Source: Lusitaniella coriacea LEGE 07157
GTDB taxonomy: Bacteria; Cyanobacteriota; Cyanobacteriia; Cyanobacteriales; Spirulinaceae
Assembly (NCBI RefSeq): GCF_015207425.1
Contig: NZ_JADEWZ010000031.1
Coordinates: 1-61,297, forward strand
DNA: 61,297 bases
Direction of reading: 5' to 3'
Made by a program: the position numbers and the translations under genes. Shown here in pieces: positions 25,901 to 34,371 of this stretch (position 1 is the first letter of the stretch; every line of letters begins with the position of its first letter). The notes beneath the pieces were generated by a model. The model had not been told where the DNA came from and searched no databases. It saw only the letters and a list, made by a program, of their open reading frames with translations.

Positions 25901-28078
25901 GTGGACAAGCAACAACCAACATTCATCGATCTTTTTGCTGGAATTGGAGGATTTAGACTGGCTTTTGAACAAGCTGGATATAAATGTGTCTATTCTTGTG
26001 AAATAGATCCTGCTTGTCAAGAAGTGTACTTTAATAACTTTGGAGAAAAGCCCGAAGGTGACATTACTAAGATAAATATTAGGGAAATACCAAACTTTGA
26101 CGTTCTCACGGCAGGCTTCCCCTGTCAGCCATTTAGTATCTGTGGAAAAAGACAAGGTTTTGAGGATACACGAGGTACTCTTTTTTTCCATATTTGCGCA
26201 ATCATAGAAGCTAAACAACCGAATGTTGTGCTTTTAGAAAATGTCAAGCATTTAGTTCACCACGATAAAGGTCGCACCTTAGATGTCATTCTTTATTCCT
26301 TAGAAAATCTAGGATATTTAGTTGATTATAAAATACTTAATGCCAAGGATTTCGAGCTTCCGCAAAATCGAGAAAGGATAATAATATTTGCCACAAAAAA
26401 CAAAAAATTCAACTTCAATCTTGTAAAAACAAGTAAATTCGTAGAAAAACTAGAAAACTATCTTTGCAAAAGAGGGAGCTTTGAATATTTAAAAAATCAC
26501 GAATACACTTTAATTGAAAACGCCAAGAGACAATCTTCTGGATTGATATTTATTGGATACAGAAACAACAAAACAACTTGGAAAAAAGGAGTTAGACCCA
26601 ATACAGAAAATCTTTCAAGAGTACATCATCAACCCAATCGTATTTATTCAGTACGAGGTGTTCATCCTACTATTCCATCTCAGGAAACTTCTGGGAGATT
26701 TTTTATTTACATACCCAAAGAAAATAAAGTTCGTAAATTAACGATAAAAGAATGTTATCGTATCATGGGTTTTCCCGATACTTTTAAAATACATAATTCA
26801 GTAGCAGAATGTTACAAGCAAATTGGGAATTCTGTTTGTATATCTATGATTTATGAGTTGGCAAATCAAATAAAAAAACAGAATTTACTAACATCAAAAG
26901 AAACAGAGCGAAATGACAATATTAACTATTATAAGCCAGAACCTTTGCAGCTTGATTTTTTGCAAATCAACAAAATGAATCATAAACAAAAGTTATTAGA
27001 AATACATCATGGTTCTTTGGAATTAAATGATATCAACAATGAATTAACAGATGAATTACAGAACTACATTAATGTTATCGCCCAGAACTGTTCTAAACAA
27101 AAAGGTGTTTATACGGTATTAATTACACTATTAATACATAAAATAATTGAACCGACTCAAGATATCAGATTTCATCAATCAAATATGCCTGGAGGATTTT
27201 CCGGTAGAACCGTAGATACTCAATATATTACACCCACACTTAAAGAATTAGGTCTGCCTGCTATGGCAGAAAGTGGTTGGTTAACTCGTTCTTTAGAACA
27301 ACCTTACCCTTATACTCTCGATTACAAGGGAAAAATCAATAATAAAGCGGTGAAAACGGCTTTTTTGGAGATCGTTGATTTCATAGAAAATAACCCCAAT
27401 AGAACCGAACTAATTACTAAGTTACTCATCGATCGAGTGAAACAAGTTTCCAAAGCTAATCAGATTATTATTACAAAATTGGCTAATGTTGAAAAGTTAA
27501 ATATAACCACAGTTATTCATTGTCTTAATGCTCACTTTAATCATAACTATAAAGTTTTTGGAGCATCTAAGTTACCCGTCATTGCTTTTCATGCTATTTA
27601 TCAAAGATTTATTCAAGAAGTAGAAAGATATAAAGGTTGTACTTTAAAAGACTTAGGTAGCCATACGGCATCAGATAGAACTTCTCGCACCGCAGGAGAT
27701 ATAGAGGTTTTAGATAAAAACAAAAAGCTGATTGAAGCAATAGAAATAAAATACAACAAGCCAATCGATCTACAAATGCTTTTAAATGCCAAAGATAAAA
27801 TATTAAAATATAGCCCCAGAAGATACTACATATTCTCCTCTGCTGATGTTCGGCAAAAAGATGAAGCGAAAATTCAAGAAGAGATTAAATTCATTGCGAC
27901 CAATCACGGTTTTCAAGTTATTGTGAATGGAATTATACCAACACTCAAATATTATTTGAGATTAATTACATCTGTTGAAAATTTTATTGAAGATTATTCC
28001 AGGTTAGTAGAACAAGATCGAGAATTACAAGCGATTCATAAAATACAGTGGAATAATATATTAAATACTCTCGATTAG
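25901..28078 (+). CDS. fused cytosine-C5 DNA methyltransferase / SacI-like endonuclease
   Basis: One 725-aa chain with both halves of a type II restriction-modification system. Residues 1-325 are a C5-cytosine methyltransferase: motif I DLFAGIGGFR (10-19), catalytic PCQ (Cys75), ENV (113-115), QNRERI (155-160) and QIGNSV (307-312). Residues about 360-725 resemble the SacI endonuclease family (GGFSGRTVDT, AESGWLTRSLEQP). A PD-(D/E)XK-like site is visible, with Asp600 in AGDIEV and Glu615-X-Lys617 in IEIK. The gene is markedly AT-rich, contains no GCGATCGC, and sits between ureD and a ketoacyl synthase, indicating horizontal transfer. GTG start, the only in-frame option. Target sequence unknown; GAGCTC would fit SacI. 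Confidence 0.82.
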   Translation: MDKQQPTFIDLFAGIGGFRLAFEQAGYKCVYSCEIDPACQEVYFNNFGEKPEGDITKINIREIPNFDVLTAGFPCQPFSICGKRQGFEDTRGTLFFHICAIIEAKQPNVVLLENVKHLVHHDKGRTLDVILYSLENLGYLVDYKILNAKDFELPQNRERIIIFATKNKKFNFNLVKTSKFVEKLENYLCKRGSFEYLKNHEYTLIENAKRQSSGLIFIGYRNNKTTWKKGVRPNTENLSRVHHQPNRIYSVRGVHPTIPSQETSGRFFIYIPKENKVRKLTIKECYRIMGFPDTFKIHNSVAECYKQIGNSVCISMIYELANQIKKQNLLTSKETERNDNINYYKPEPLQLDFLQINKMNHKQKLLEIHHGSLELNDINNELTDELQNYINVIAQNCSKQKGVYTVLITLLIHKIIEPTQDIRFHQSNMPGGFSGRTVDTQYITPTLKELGLPAMAESGWLTRSLEQPYPYTLDYKGKINNKAVKTAFLEIVDFIENNPNRTELITKLLIDRVKQVSKANQIIITKLANVEKLNITTVIHCLNAHFNHNYKVFGASKLPVIAFHAIYQRFIQEVERYKGCTLKDLGSHTASDRTSRTAGDIEVLDKNKKLIEAIEIKYNKPIDLQMLLNAKDKILKYSPRRYYIFSSADVRQKDEAKIQEEIKFIATNHGFQVIVNGIIPTLKYYLRLITSVENFIEDYSRLVEQDRELQAIHKIQWNNILNTLD

Positions 28079-28095
28079 GAATAAGACTGAGAATT

Positions 28096-29268
28096 TCAGA
28101 AAAGCGCGATCGCGATCGCGGTATTTTGTCCCCCAAACCCAAAACTTAAACACAGTGCGTGTTGTACCCGCGTCAAACGCGCCTTCCGAACGAAATCGAG
28201 ATCGAATTCGGGGTTTTGCAATCCCACGCAGGGGGGTAAAACCTGCTGGTGCAGTGCCATGAGACAAAACGCCGCGCCAATTGCTCCAGAAGCGCCGAGG
28301 GTATGTCCCGTTGCTCCTTTGGTGGAACTGACAGCAACGCCGTGGGGAAACAAGGATTGAATCAGTTGAGCTTCGTTGCGATCGTTGAGGATAGTGCTGG
28401 TTCCGTGGGCGTGAATGTAATCGATCGCGCTGGGGTTGAGATTGCTGCGCTCTAAACATTGTCGCACTGCCGCGATCGCGCTTTTCCCGTTAGGATCGGG
28501 GGCGCTGACATGATGCCCATCTGCGGTTAAGCCAAAACCCAAAATTTTCCCGTAGGCTTTTGCACCGCGCTGACGAGCGAGTTCGGGGGTTTCTAGGACA
28601 AAAATTGCGGCTCCTTCCCCCAAAACTAAGCCCTCTCGCTGCCGATCGAAGGGATAGCACCCGGTTTTGGCAAGCGCGCCCATTTTTGCAAATCCCGCCA
28701 GGGTGAGAGGCGTAATGGGGGCTTCTATTGCTCCCGCGATCGCGCGTTGGTATTGTCCCGTTTGCAACAGTTCTACCGCTCGCGCGATCGACCAAATTCC
28801 CGTAGCACAAGCTGCCATTGGTGCTAAAACCGCCCCCGTCGCCCCGATTTTTCGTGCTGCCGCGATCGCGCTGGATGGGGGTAACCCTACTATTCCTTGG
28901 GGAAACGCACCCATCCCATGCTGCCGAACCTGTAATCGCGCGGCTTCCCAAGTCCCCTGAGCGCCGCGACTCGAACCAATCACCACGCCACAATCTTGAA
29001 GGGGAGGCGTTAACCCTGCATCTTGCAATGCTTCCTCAACCGCCCATTCGGTTAAAGGGAGGAAGGAAATGGGGGTTTGTCCGATGAGTCCCAGAGGATG
29101 GGAAGGCAGTTCGAGCAAAGCGCGATCGCGGCGAATTCCCGATTCTCCAGCCAGAAGGCGCTGCCAACTCTCCTTCAATGTTCCCAAAGAGGAAACCAAA
29201 CCAATCCCCGTCACAACGACTTCCCCTAGCGGTTTGTCAACCTCGATTTTGTTCCTTGAGAGCGACAT
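28096..29268 (-). CDS. beta-ketoacyl-ACP synthase (FabF-like)
   Basis: Thiolase-fold condensing enzyme that elongates an acyl chain with malonyl-ACP. The Cys-His-His triad is visible: Cys154 in MAACATGIW, His288 in HAHGTST and His322 in GATGHTLGASGA. 390 aa is somewhat short of the 410-415 of housekeeping FabF, and the sequence around the nucleophile is unusual, so this is probably a second, specialised synthase. No acyl-carrier protein or ketoreductase gene is adjacent. The end of the gene contains tandem HIP1 octamers. Confidence 0.85.
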   Translation of the reverse strand: MSLSRNKIEVDKPLGEVVVTGIGLVSSLGTLKESWQRLLAGESGIRRDRALLELPSHPLGLIGQTPISFLPLTEWAVEEALQDAGLTPPLQDCGVVIGSSRGAQGTWEAARLQVRQHGMGAFPQGIVGLPPSSAIAAARKIGATGAVLAPMAACATGIWSIARAVELLQTGQYQRAIAGAIEAPITPLTLAGFAKMGALAKTGCYPFDRQREGLVLGEGAAIFVLETPELARQRGAKAYGKILGFGLTADGHHVSAPDPNGKSAIAAVRQCLERSNLNPSAIDYIHAHGTSTILNDRNEAQLIQSLFPHGVAVSSTKGATGHTLGASGAIGAAFCLMALHQQVLPPCVGLQNPEFDLDFVRKARLTRVQHALCLSFGFGGQNTAIAIALF

Positions 29269-29350
29269 GGGGACACACGGGGAAATGATTTACCCCAAAA
29301 AGAAAACAGACAAACCACTGATAAGCGATGAGTCATTGATAATCGCGAAG

Positions 29351-29616
29351 TTACGCCTAATGTAGATTAGGCGCTCAAACACCTATCCTATCGCTGTTTC
29401 TTATTACTATTCCCTATTCCCTGTCTTGCCGAGCGTTCCCTTGCTAAGTCGGTTGGATAAGCTGAGGAGGTGGCGACATTCGAGGTCTCCTCGAATGCTT
29501 GTGACCGCCGTGGAAGTCTCAGCATCCCCCGACTTCTTCCGGCGGCGCGGGGTCTCGGCGCTATTCCCTATTCCCTCACCCTAGCAAGGGTTTTAGGGTG
29601 TTCACATTAGGCGTAA
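29351..29616. repeat. 266-bp palindrome-rich element with 13-bp inverted ends
   Basis: The ends TTACGCCTAATGT (29351-29363) and ACATTAGGCGTAA (29604-29616) are perfect inverted copies. Inside are a nested fold: AAGTCGG/CCGACTT (29446-29452 with 29529-29535), GCTGAG/CTCAGC (29461-29466 with 29518-29523), GGTGG/CCGCC (29469-29473 with 29505-29509) and CATTCGAGG/CCTCGAATG (29477-29485 with 29489-29497). There is also a hairpin CGCCTAAT/ATTAGGCG at 29354-29373 and CACCCTA/TAGGGTG at 29577-29600. Two copies of CTATTCCCTATTCCCT flank the central fold. It fills the gene gap and encodes no protein. A non-autonomous mobile element or a structured RNA are both possible. Confidence 0.65.
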
Positions 29617-29641
29617 GTTTATCGCGATCAAACTTCGCAAT

Positions 29642-30349
29642 TCACTTTTTCAGATTTTCCAAACCTGCGGTGACTTTTGCCGACTCAATGCTGTCACCCT
29701 GGGCGATCCCATCCACGGCTTCCATTCCATCGGTAACGCGACCAAAAACGGCGTAGTTTCCATCAAGGAAAGAATGATCCGCTAGGGTGAAGTAGAACTG
29801 AGAAGAAGCAGAATTAGGGGCTTGAGAGCGTGCCATCGCAATCGCTCCGCGATCGTGCTTGAGTGCGGGAGTACCACCAATGGGTTTGCCATAAACGGGT
29901 TCGTCAGACCCTTCTGGCGCAATTTCCAAGGGAATGTAGCGCGGTTGATTGGTGTCGGGATCGACAAAACCGCCCATACCCGTTCCTTCAGGATCGCCGC
30001 CTTGAGCGACAAAAGGATTGGGTTCTTTGACAACGCGATGGAACGTCAATCCGTCGTAAAATCCGCGTTCTACGAGATCGACGAAATTACCTGCCGTTAC
30101 GGGCGCGCGATCGCCATCCACCTCAATCGTAATCGGCGAGCCGTTGACAGTCATTACAACAGTTGCCTTGCCTTCCAATTTAGGTAATTCACTCATATCT
30201 TGATTATTGGCTTGAGCCGTGATTGTTGGTGCTTCTGTTGCTGTTGTTGAAGAATCCGCTTGAGGCGAGGTACAGCCAACCAAGCTCAAACTCCCCAGTA
30301 GGGCGACAACAACTATAACTGTTAATTGACGCTGAATCCAAAACTTCAT
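29642..30349 (-). CDS. cyclophilin-type peptidyl-prolyl isomerase, lipoprotein
   Basis: Cis-trans prolyl isomerase anchored to a membrane facing the periplasm or thylakoid lumen. The signal peptide ends in the lipobox LVGC with Cys26 as the lipidated residue, then a Ser/Thr/Ala linker. The cyclophilin domain (about 60-235) shows FVDLVERGFYDGLTFHRVV, FVAQGGDPEGTG, GAIAMARSQ and SQFYFTLADHSFLDGNYAVFGRV. 235 aa, typical of cyanobacterial lipoprotein cyclophilins. It follows ycf4 on the same strand. Confidence 0.93.
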   Translation of the reverse strand: MKFWIQRQLTVIVVVALLGSLSLVGCTSPQADSSTTATEAPTITAQANNQDMSELPKLEGKATVVMTVNGSPITIEVDGDRAPVTAGNFVDLVERGFYDGLTFHRVVKEPNPFVAQGGDPEGTGMGGFVDPDTNQPRYIPLEIAPEGSDEPVYGKPIGGTPALKHDRGAIAMARSQAPNSASSQFYFTLADHSFLDGNYAVFGRVTDGMEAVDGIAQGDSIESAKVTAGLENLKK

Positions 30350-30410
30350 CGTTTGTACCTGTGATTTTTGAAAGTTTTTTGTCTAAAGCATTGATTTTGA
30401 GGGAGGAAGC

Positions 30411-30977
30411 TTAAAATCCTTCTAAAGGAACGCCCAAAAATTTAGCGAGTTCTGCGCCTTCGTTTTCCAACTTCGTAAGCGGTACGGGTTCGCCCACGCG
30501 GGTCAGGGGAATATCTCTCGTTTTTTTAACCTTGAGATAGAGACTGTGTTTGGGATTAAGCCCTTCTTTAATTCGAGCTTTAACCGATTGAATCTCATCG
30601 AGGGGGCAAACCAATTCCACTTGTCGATTTTTACCGGGAAACCCCCAGCGAACAATCTTAGCTTGACCCGTCTCTTTACTAAACTCGTTATAGCCCGCGC
30701 CAATGTCCCAATAGATTGTCAGCCAAAGATAAGTTGCCACGAGCAGTCCGGCAACCCCATAAAATCCGAGGGCGATGCCTTGGGGAATGAAAACCAGTTG
30801 AGAAGGATCGCTGACGAACAGCAAATTAATTCCCAAGTAGCTTGAAAGTCCGGCGAGGAAAAAACCTAGACCGCCGATTGAAGTGGCGACTGCCAACAAA
30901 TAGTTGCTCAAGCGGCGCGAGCCAATAATTTCTTTGCGAAGAACCAAACGATTTTGAGTTTCTGCCTTTGCTGTCAT
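30411..30977 (-). CDS. ycf4: photosystem I assembly protein Ycf4
   Basis: Thylakoid membrane protein needed for assembly of photosystem I. Two adjacent membrane helices (YLLAVATSIGGLGFFLAGLSSYL and IALGFYGVAGLLVATYLWLTIYWDI, split by a short loop) are followed by a soluble domain with GFPGKNRQVELVCPL and IPLTRVGEP. The ORF is open upstream to 31073, but the ATG at 30977 gives 188 aa, the usual Ycf4 length, with a conserved start. It is divergent from psbD, so two photosystem genes share the 640-bp region between them. Confidence 0.94.
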   Translation of the reverse strand: MTAKAETQNRLVLRKEIIGSRRLSNYLLAVATSIGGLGFFLAGLSSYLGINLLFVSDPSQLVFIPQGIALGFYGVAGLLVATYLWLTIYWDIGAGYNEFSKETGQAKIVRWGFPGKNRQVELVCPLDEIQSVKARIKEGLNPKHSLYLKVKKTRDIPLTRVGEPVPLTKLENEGAELAKFLGVPLEGF

Positions 30978-31619
30978 GGGTAAAACGGTTGTTTGTGAAT
31001 AGGCGATCGAATCAGTAGGTTCGCGATCGCGGCTGGGGAAAAATTCTTCAAAGAACCTGCGAAAATAGAACAATAGCAGCGGTAGCTGAACTTCCTCACC
31101 AATAACGCTCTCTCATGGTTTTTCGCCCCCAACACCCCATTAAATCCTATTGTGACCCTCCTTGTCCCTCCTTCTTTTAAGTGAGGCTGTAGCAAAGTTA
31201 TAACACTGGCGAGAATGCGCCAGAAATTGAGAAAATGCCTGCCCCTTCAAGGAAAATAGCCTTCTGAGTCCGGTCAATTCTGAGGGATTTCTGAGGAAAG
31301 ATATTTCAATTTGTAAAATTTTCGGTAATAATAATCTAAAGCAAGTTTACAGAAAAAACCCAATCGTCCCGATATCCGGGAAAAATGGGTACTCAGCTTG
31401 CACTATTTTTAAGAAACATTAACGACCTACCCTTGATTTACATCCCAGTAAATCAGAAGAGCGCTAATAAGGCTTTCCCTTGAAAGCCAATGAATTCGCT
31501 TAAAGTTAAGGTTCTTAATCGCCTTAGAATGATCTAGCGAGAGTTACCTGTTAAGAGTTATAAAGCGCTCTGATTTAGGAATCTTGCCCATCAGTCGTTC
31601 AGCAAGAGGATTTTACACT
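30978..31619. promoter_or_regulatory. ycf4-psbD divergent intergenic region
   Basis: About 640 bp with no convincing gene. It must contain the promoters of ycf4 (leftward) and psbDC (rightward). A perfect hairpin GGCTTTC/GAAAGCC lies at 31471-31488 in the likely psbD leader. I could not place -35/-10 boxes with confidence, and did not find a paired TTACA-type HLR1 site. Confidence 0.5.
31471..31488 (+). promoter_or_regulatory. hairpin in the psbD leader
   Basis: GGCTTTC (31471-31477) and GAAAGCC (31482-31488) form a perfect 7-bp stem with loop CCTT, about 130 bp before the psbD start. No T run follows, so it is not a terminator. An RNA-stability or light-regulated leader element is possible; function is inference. 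Confidence 0.4.
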
Positions 31620-32678
31620 ATGACTATTGCAGTCGGACGTGCAAGCGCCGGTCGAGGATGGTTTGACGTTCTCGATGACTGGCTCAAGCGCGATCGCTTC
31701 GTCTTTATCGGGTGGTCTGGACTGCTGCTATTCCCCTGCGCCTTCTTCGCGCTAGGGGGGTGGCTCACCGGAACCACCTTCGTTTCCTCCTGGTACACCC
31801 ACGGACTCGCATCGAGCTACCTAGAAGGCTGTAACTTTCTCACCGTAGCCGTATCCAGCCCAGCAGACAGCCTGGGTCACTCCCTACTCTTTCTCTGGGG
31901 CCCAGAAGCCCAAGGCAACTTCACCCGTTGGTGTCAGCTTGGCGGACTCTGGAGTTTCGTCGCTCTCCACGGCGCATTCGGTCTGATTGGATTCTGCCTC
32001 AGACAGCTAGAAGTCGCCCGTCTGATCGGGATTCGTCCCTACAACGCGATCGCGTTCACAGCGCCAATCGCCGTCTTCGTCAGCGTCTTCCTGATGTACC
32101 CTTTGGGACAATCGAGTTGGTTCTTCGCCCCCAGCTTTGGAGTCGCGGGAATCTTCAGATTCATCCTATTCCTGCAAGGATTCCACAACTGGACATTGAA
32201 CCCCTTCCACATGATGGGAGTAGCAGGAGTATTGGGAGGAGCCTTACTCTGTGCAATCCACGGAGCAACAGTAGAAAACACGCTCTTTGAAGACTCAGAC
32301 CAAGCCAACACCTTCCGCGCCTTCGAGCCAACCCAAGCAGAAGAAACCTACAGCATGGTCACCGCCAACCGCTTCTGGAGTCAAATCTTCGGAATTGCCT
32401 TCTCCAACAAGCGTTGGTTGCACTTCTTCATGTTATTTGTCCCGGTCACCGGACTGTGGATGAGTGCGGTCGGAATTGTGGGTCTAGCCCTGAACCTACG
32501 AGCTTATGACTTCGTATCTCAAGAATTAAGAGCGGCAGAAGACCCAGAGTTTGAAACGTTCTATACGAAGAATATTTTGTTAAATGAGGGTCTGCGAGCC
32601 TGGATGGCACCGCAAGATCAACCCCACGAGAACTTTGAATTCCCTGAGGAGGTACTACCGCGTGGTAACGCTCTCTAA
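31620..32678 (+). CDS. psbD: photosystem II D2 protein
   Basis: Reaction-centre subunit D2 of photosystem II, binding chlorophyll, pheophytin, QA and non-haem iron in the thylakoid membrane. The sequence [37 protein letters not shown] and the C-terminal EVLPRGNAL are unmistakable; 352 aa. The ORF extends upstream to 31584, but the start at 31620 is the D2 start. It overlaps psbC by 17 bp, the conserved arrangement in cyanobacteria and chloroplasts. Preceded by a long leader. Confidence 0.98.
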   Translation: MTIAVGRASAGRGWFDVLDDWLKRDRFVFIGWSGLLLFPCAFFALGGWLTGTTFVSSWYTHGLASSYLEGCNFLTVAVSSPADSLGHSLLFLWGPEAQGNFTRWCQLGGLWSFVALHGAFGLIGFCLRQLEVARLIGIRPYNAIAFTAPIAVFVSVFLMYPLGQSSWFFAPSFGVAGIFRFILFLQGFHNWTLNPFHMMGVAGVLGGALLCAIHGATVENTLFEDSDQANTFRAFEPTQAEETYSMVTANRFWSQIFGIAFSNKRWLHFFMLFVPVTGLWMSAVGIVGLALNLRAYDFVSQELRAAEDPEFETFYTKNILLNEGLRAWMAPQDQPHENFEFPEEVLPRGNAL

Positions 32679-34047
32679 TACATCTGTGGCTGGTAGCGGT
32701 CGCGACATAGAATCAACTGGTTTTGCTTGGTGGGCGGGTAATGCCCGTCTCATCAACCTTTCCGGTAAACTTCTAGGCGCTCACGTCGCTCATGCTGGCT
32801 TAATTGTCTTCTGGGCTGGTGCAATGACCATCTTTGAGGTCGCGCACTTCATCCCAGAAAAACCCATGTACGAACAAGGTTTAATCCTTCTGCCTCACCT
32901 GGCAACCCTCGGTTGGGGCGTTGGTCCAGGTGGCGAAGTCATTAATACCTTCCCCTATTTTGTTGTTGGTGTCCTGCACCTAATTTCTTCTGCTGTTTTG
33001 GGTCTAGGTGGGATTTATCACGCCGTTCGCGGCCCTGAAACCTTAGAAGAATATTCGTCTTTCTTTGGCTATGACTGGAAAGACAAAGATCAAATGACCA
33101 ATATCATTGGCTACCACTTAATTCTTTTAGGATGTGGTGCGTTGCTATTGGTGTTCAAAGCCATGTTCTTTGGTGGCGTTTATGACTCGTGGGCTCCCGG
33201 TGGCGGTGACGTTCGCTTAATCACAAACCCCACCTTGAATCCTGCGACAATCTTCGGCTATCTTGCTCACTCGCCTTTCGGTGGAGATGGCTGGATTGTT
33301 GGGGTTAACAACATGGAAGACATCATCGGCGGTCATATCTGGATTGGTCTGACTTGTATTGCCGGTGGCGTTTGGCATATTCTCACCAAGCCTTTTGGTT
33401 GGGCGCGCCGTACCTTCATCTGGTCTGGTGAAGCTTACCTGTCTTACAGCTTAGGGGCGTTGTCCCTGATGGCGTTCATCGCCTCTTTCTTCGTCTGGTT
33501 TAACAACACTGCTTATCCCAGCGAATTTTTCGGGCCGACCAACGCTGAAGCTTCTCAGGCTCAGGCTTTTGTATTCTTGGCTCGCGACCAACGCTTAGGC
33601 GCTAACATCGGTTCTTCTCAGGGACCTACCGGATTGGGTAAATATCTGATGCGCTCTCCCACGGGTGAAATCATCTTTGGTGGAGAAACCATGCGCTTCT
33701 GGGATTTCCGCGGTCCTTGGTTAGAGCCGCTTCGCGGACCCAATGGTTTGGAGTTAGATAAGCTCAGAAATGATATTCAGCCTTGGCAACTTCGCCGTGC
33801 GGCTGAGTATATGACCCATGCTCCTAACGGTTCGCTCAATTCTGTGGGCGGTATTATTACGGAGCCAAACTCCTTTAACTACGTCAATCCTCGCGCGTGG
33901 TTAGGCACGTCTCACTTCGTTCTTGCTTTCTTCTTCCTCGTCGGACACCTGTGGCACTCTGGGCGCGCGCGCGCTGCTGCTGCTGGTTTCGAGAAGGGAA
34001 TTGACCGCGAGAGCGAGCCAGTGTTGTTCATGCCCGATCTCGACTAG
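32662..34047 (+). CDS. psbC: photosystem II CP43 protein
   Basis: Core antenna protein CP43 of photosystem II, with six membrane helices binding chlorophyll and a large lumenal loop that includes a ligand of the manganese cluster ([14 protein letters not shown]). Starts at GTG 32662 inside psbD (ValThrLeuSer), with GAGGAGGT 10 bases upstream, and ends [12 protein letters not shown]; 461 aa. The 17-bp overlap couples its translation to psbD. The open frame upstream of the GTG (to 32584) is only psbD read in another frame. A hairpin CTAGGT/ACCTAG at 34044-34059 spans the stop codon. Confidence 0.98.
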   Translation: MVTLSNTSVAGSGRDIESTGFAWWAGNARLINLSGKLLGAHVAHAGLIVFWAGAMTIFEVAHFIPEKPMYEQGLILLPHLATLGWGVGPGGEVINTFPYFVVGVLHLISSAVLGLGGIYHAVRGPETLEEYSSFFGYDWKDKDQMTNIIGYHLILLGCGALLLVFKAMFFGGVYDSWAPGGGDVRLITNPTLNPATIFGYLAHSPFGGDGWIVGVNNMEDIIGGHIWIGLTCIAGGVWHILTKPFGWARRTFIWSGEAYLSYSLGALSLMAFIASFFVWFNNTAYPSEFFGPTNAEASQAQAFVFLARDQRLGANIGSSQGPTGLGKYLMRSPTGEIIFGGETMRFWDFRGPWLEPLRGPNGLELDKLRNDIQPWQLRRAAEYMTHAPNGSLNSVGGIITEPNSFNYVNPRAWLGTSHFVLAFFFLVGHLWHSGRARAAAAGFEKGIDRESEPVLFMPDLD

Positions 34048-34371
34048 GTTTTGACCTAGCGTCTCAAATAGGCGCAATTTATTTAGAGCTTCCGCTAATC
34101 GCGGGAGCTTTTTTTATGGGATATAGCATTCCGAATCTGCGAAAACCGAGGGAATGGAAAAAATTTCTCTTGCTGGAGGGAAATAAGGAGCGATAATAAT
34201 ACCAAGTTCTGCTTTGTTGGATGTTATTGATATCTCAGGGATTCAACGGAGTGCTGTTACGGGCGATCGCGCGTGGCTTTGGGGTGAAGTCGTGCTTGCA
34301 ATCGAGAATTGAGATCGTGTCGCAATACAGCAGCAAATACATATTATTTTATTGGGAGGTCTGTACGCCTC
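34048..34371 (+). other. gap after psbC
   Basis: 324 bp with the psbDC terminator (34086-34115) in its first part. The rest shows no supported gene. A ribosome site GGGAGGT at 34354-34360 belongs to the next gene. One HIP1-like octamer lies near 34263. Confidence 0.6.
34086..34115 (+). terminator. psbDC intrinsic terminator
   Basis: GAGCTTCCGC (34086-34095) pairs with GCGGGAGCTT (34101-34110), a 10-bp stem with G-U pairs and loop TAATC, followed by a run of T residues. Forty bases after the psbC stop. Confidence 0.85.

Noticed and set aside
30978-31619. HLR1/RpaB binding site upstream of psbD
   Set aside because: Single TTTACA-like words are present, but no pair with the required spacing was found by eye.
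31620-34047. psbD/psbC 17-bp overlap and GTG start as a novelty
   Set aside because: This arrangement is conserved in cyanobacteria and chloroplasts.
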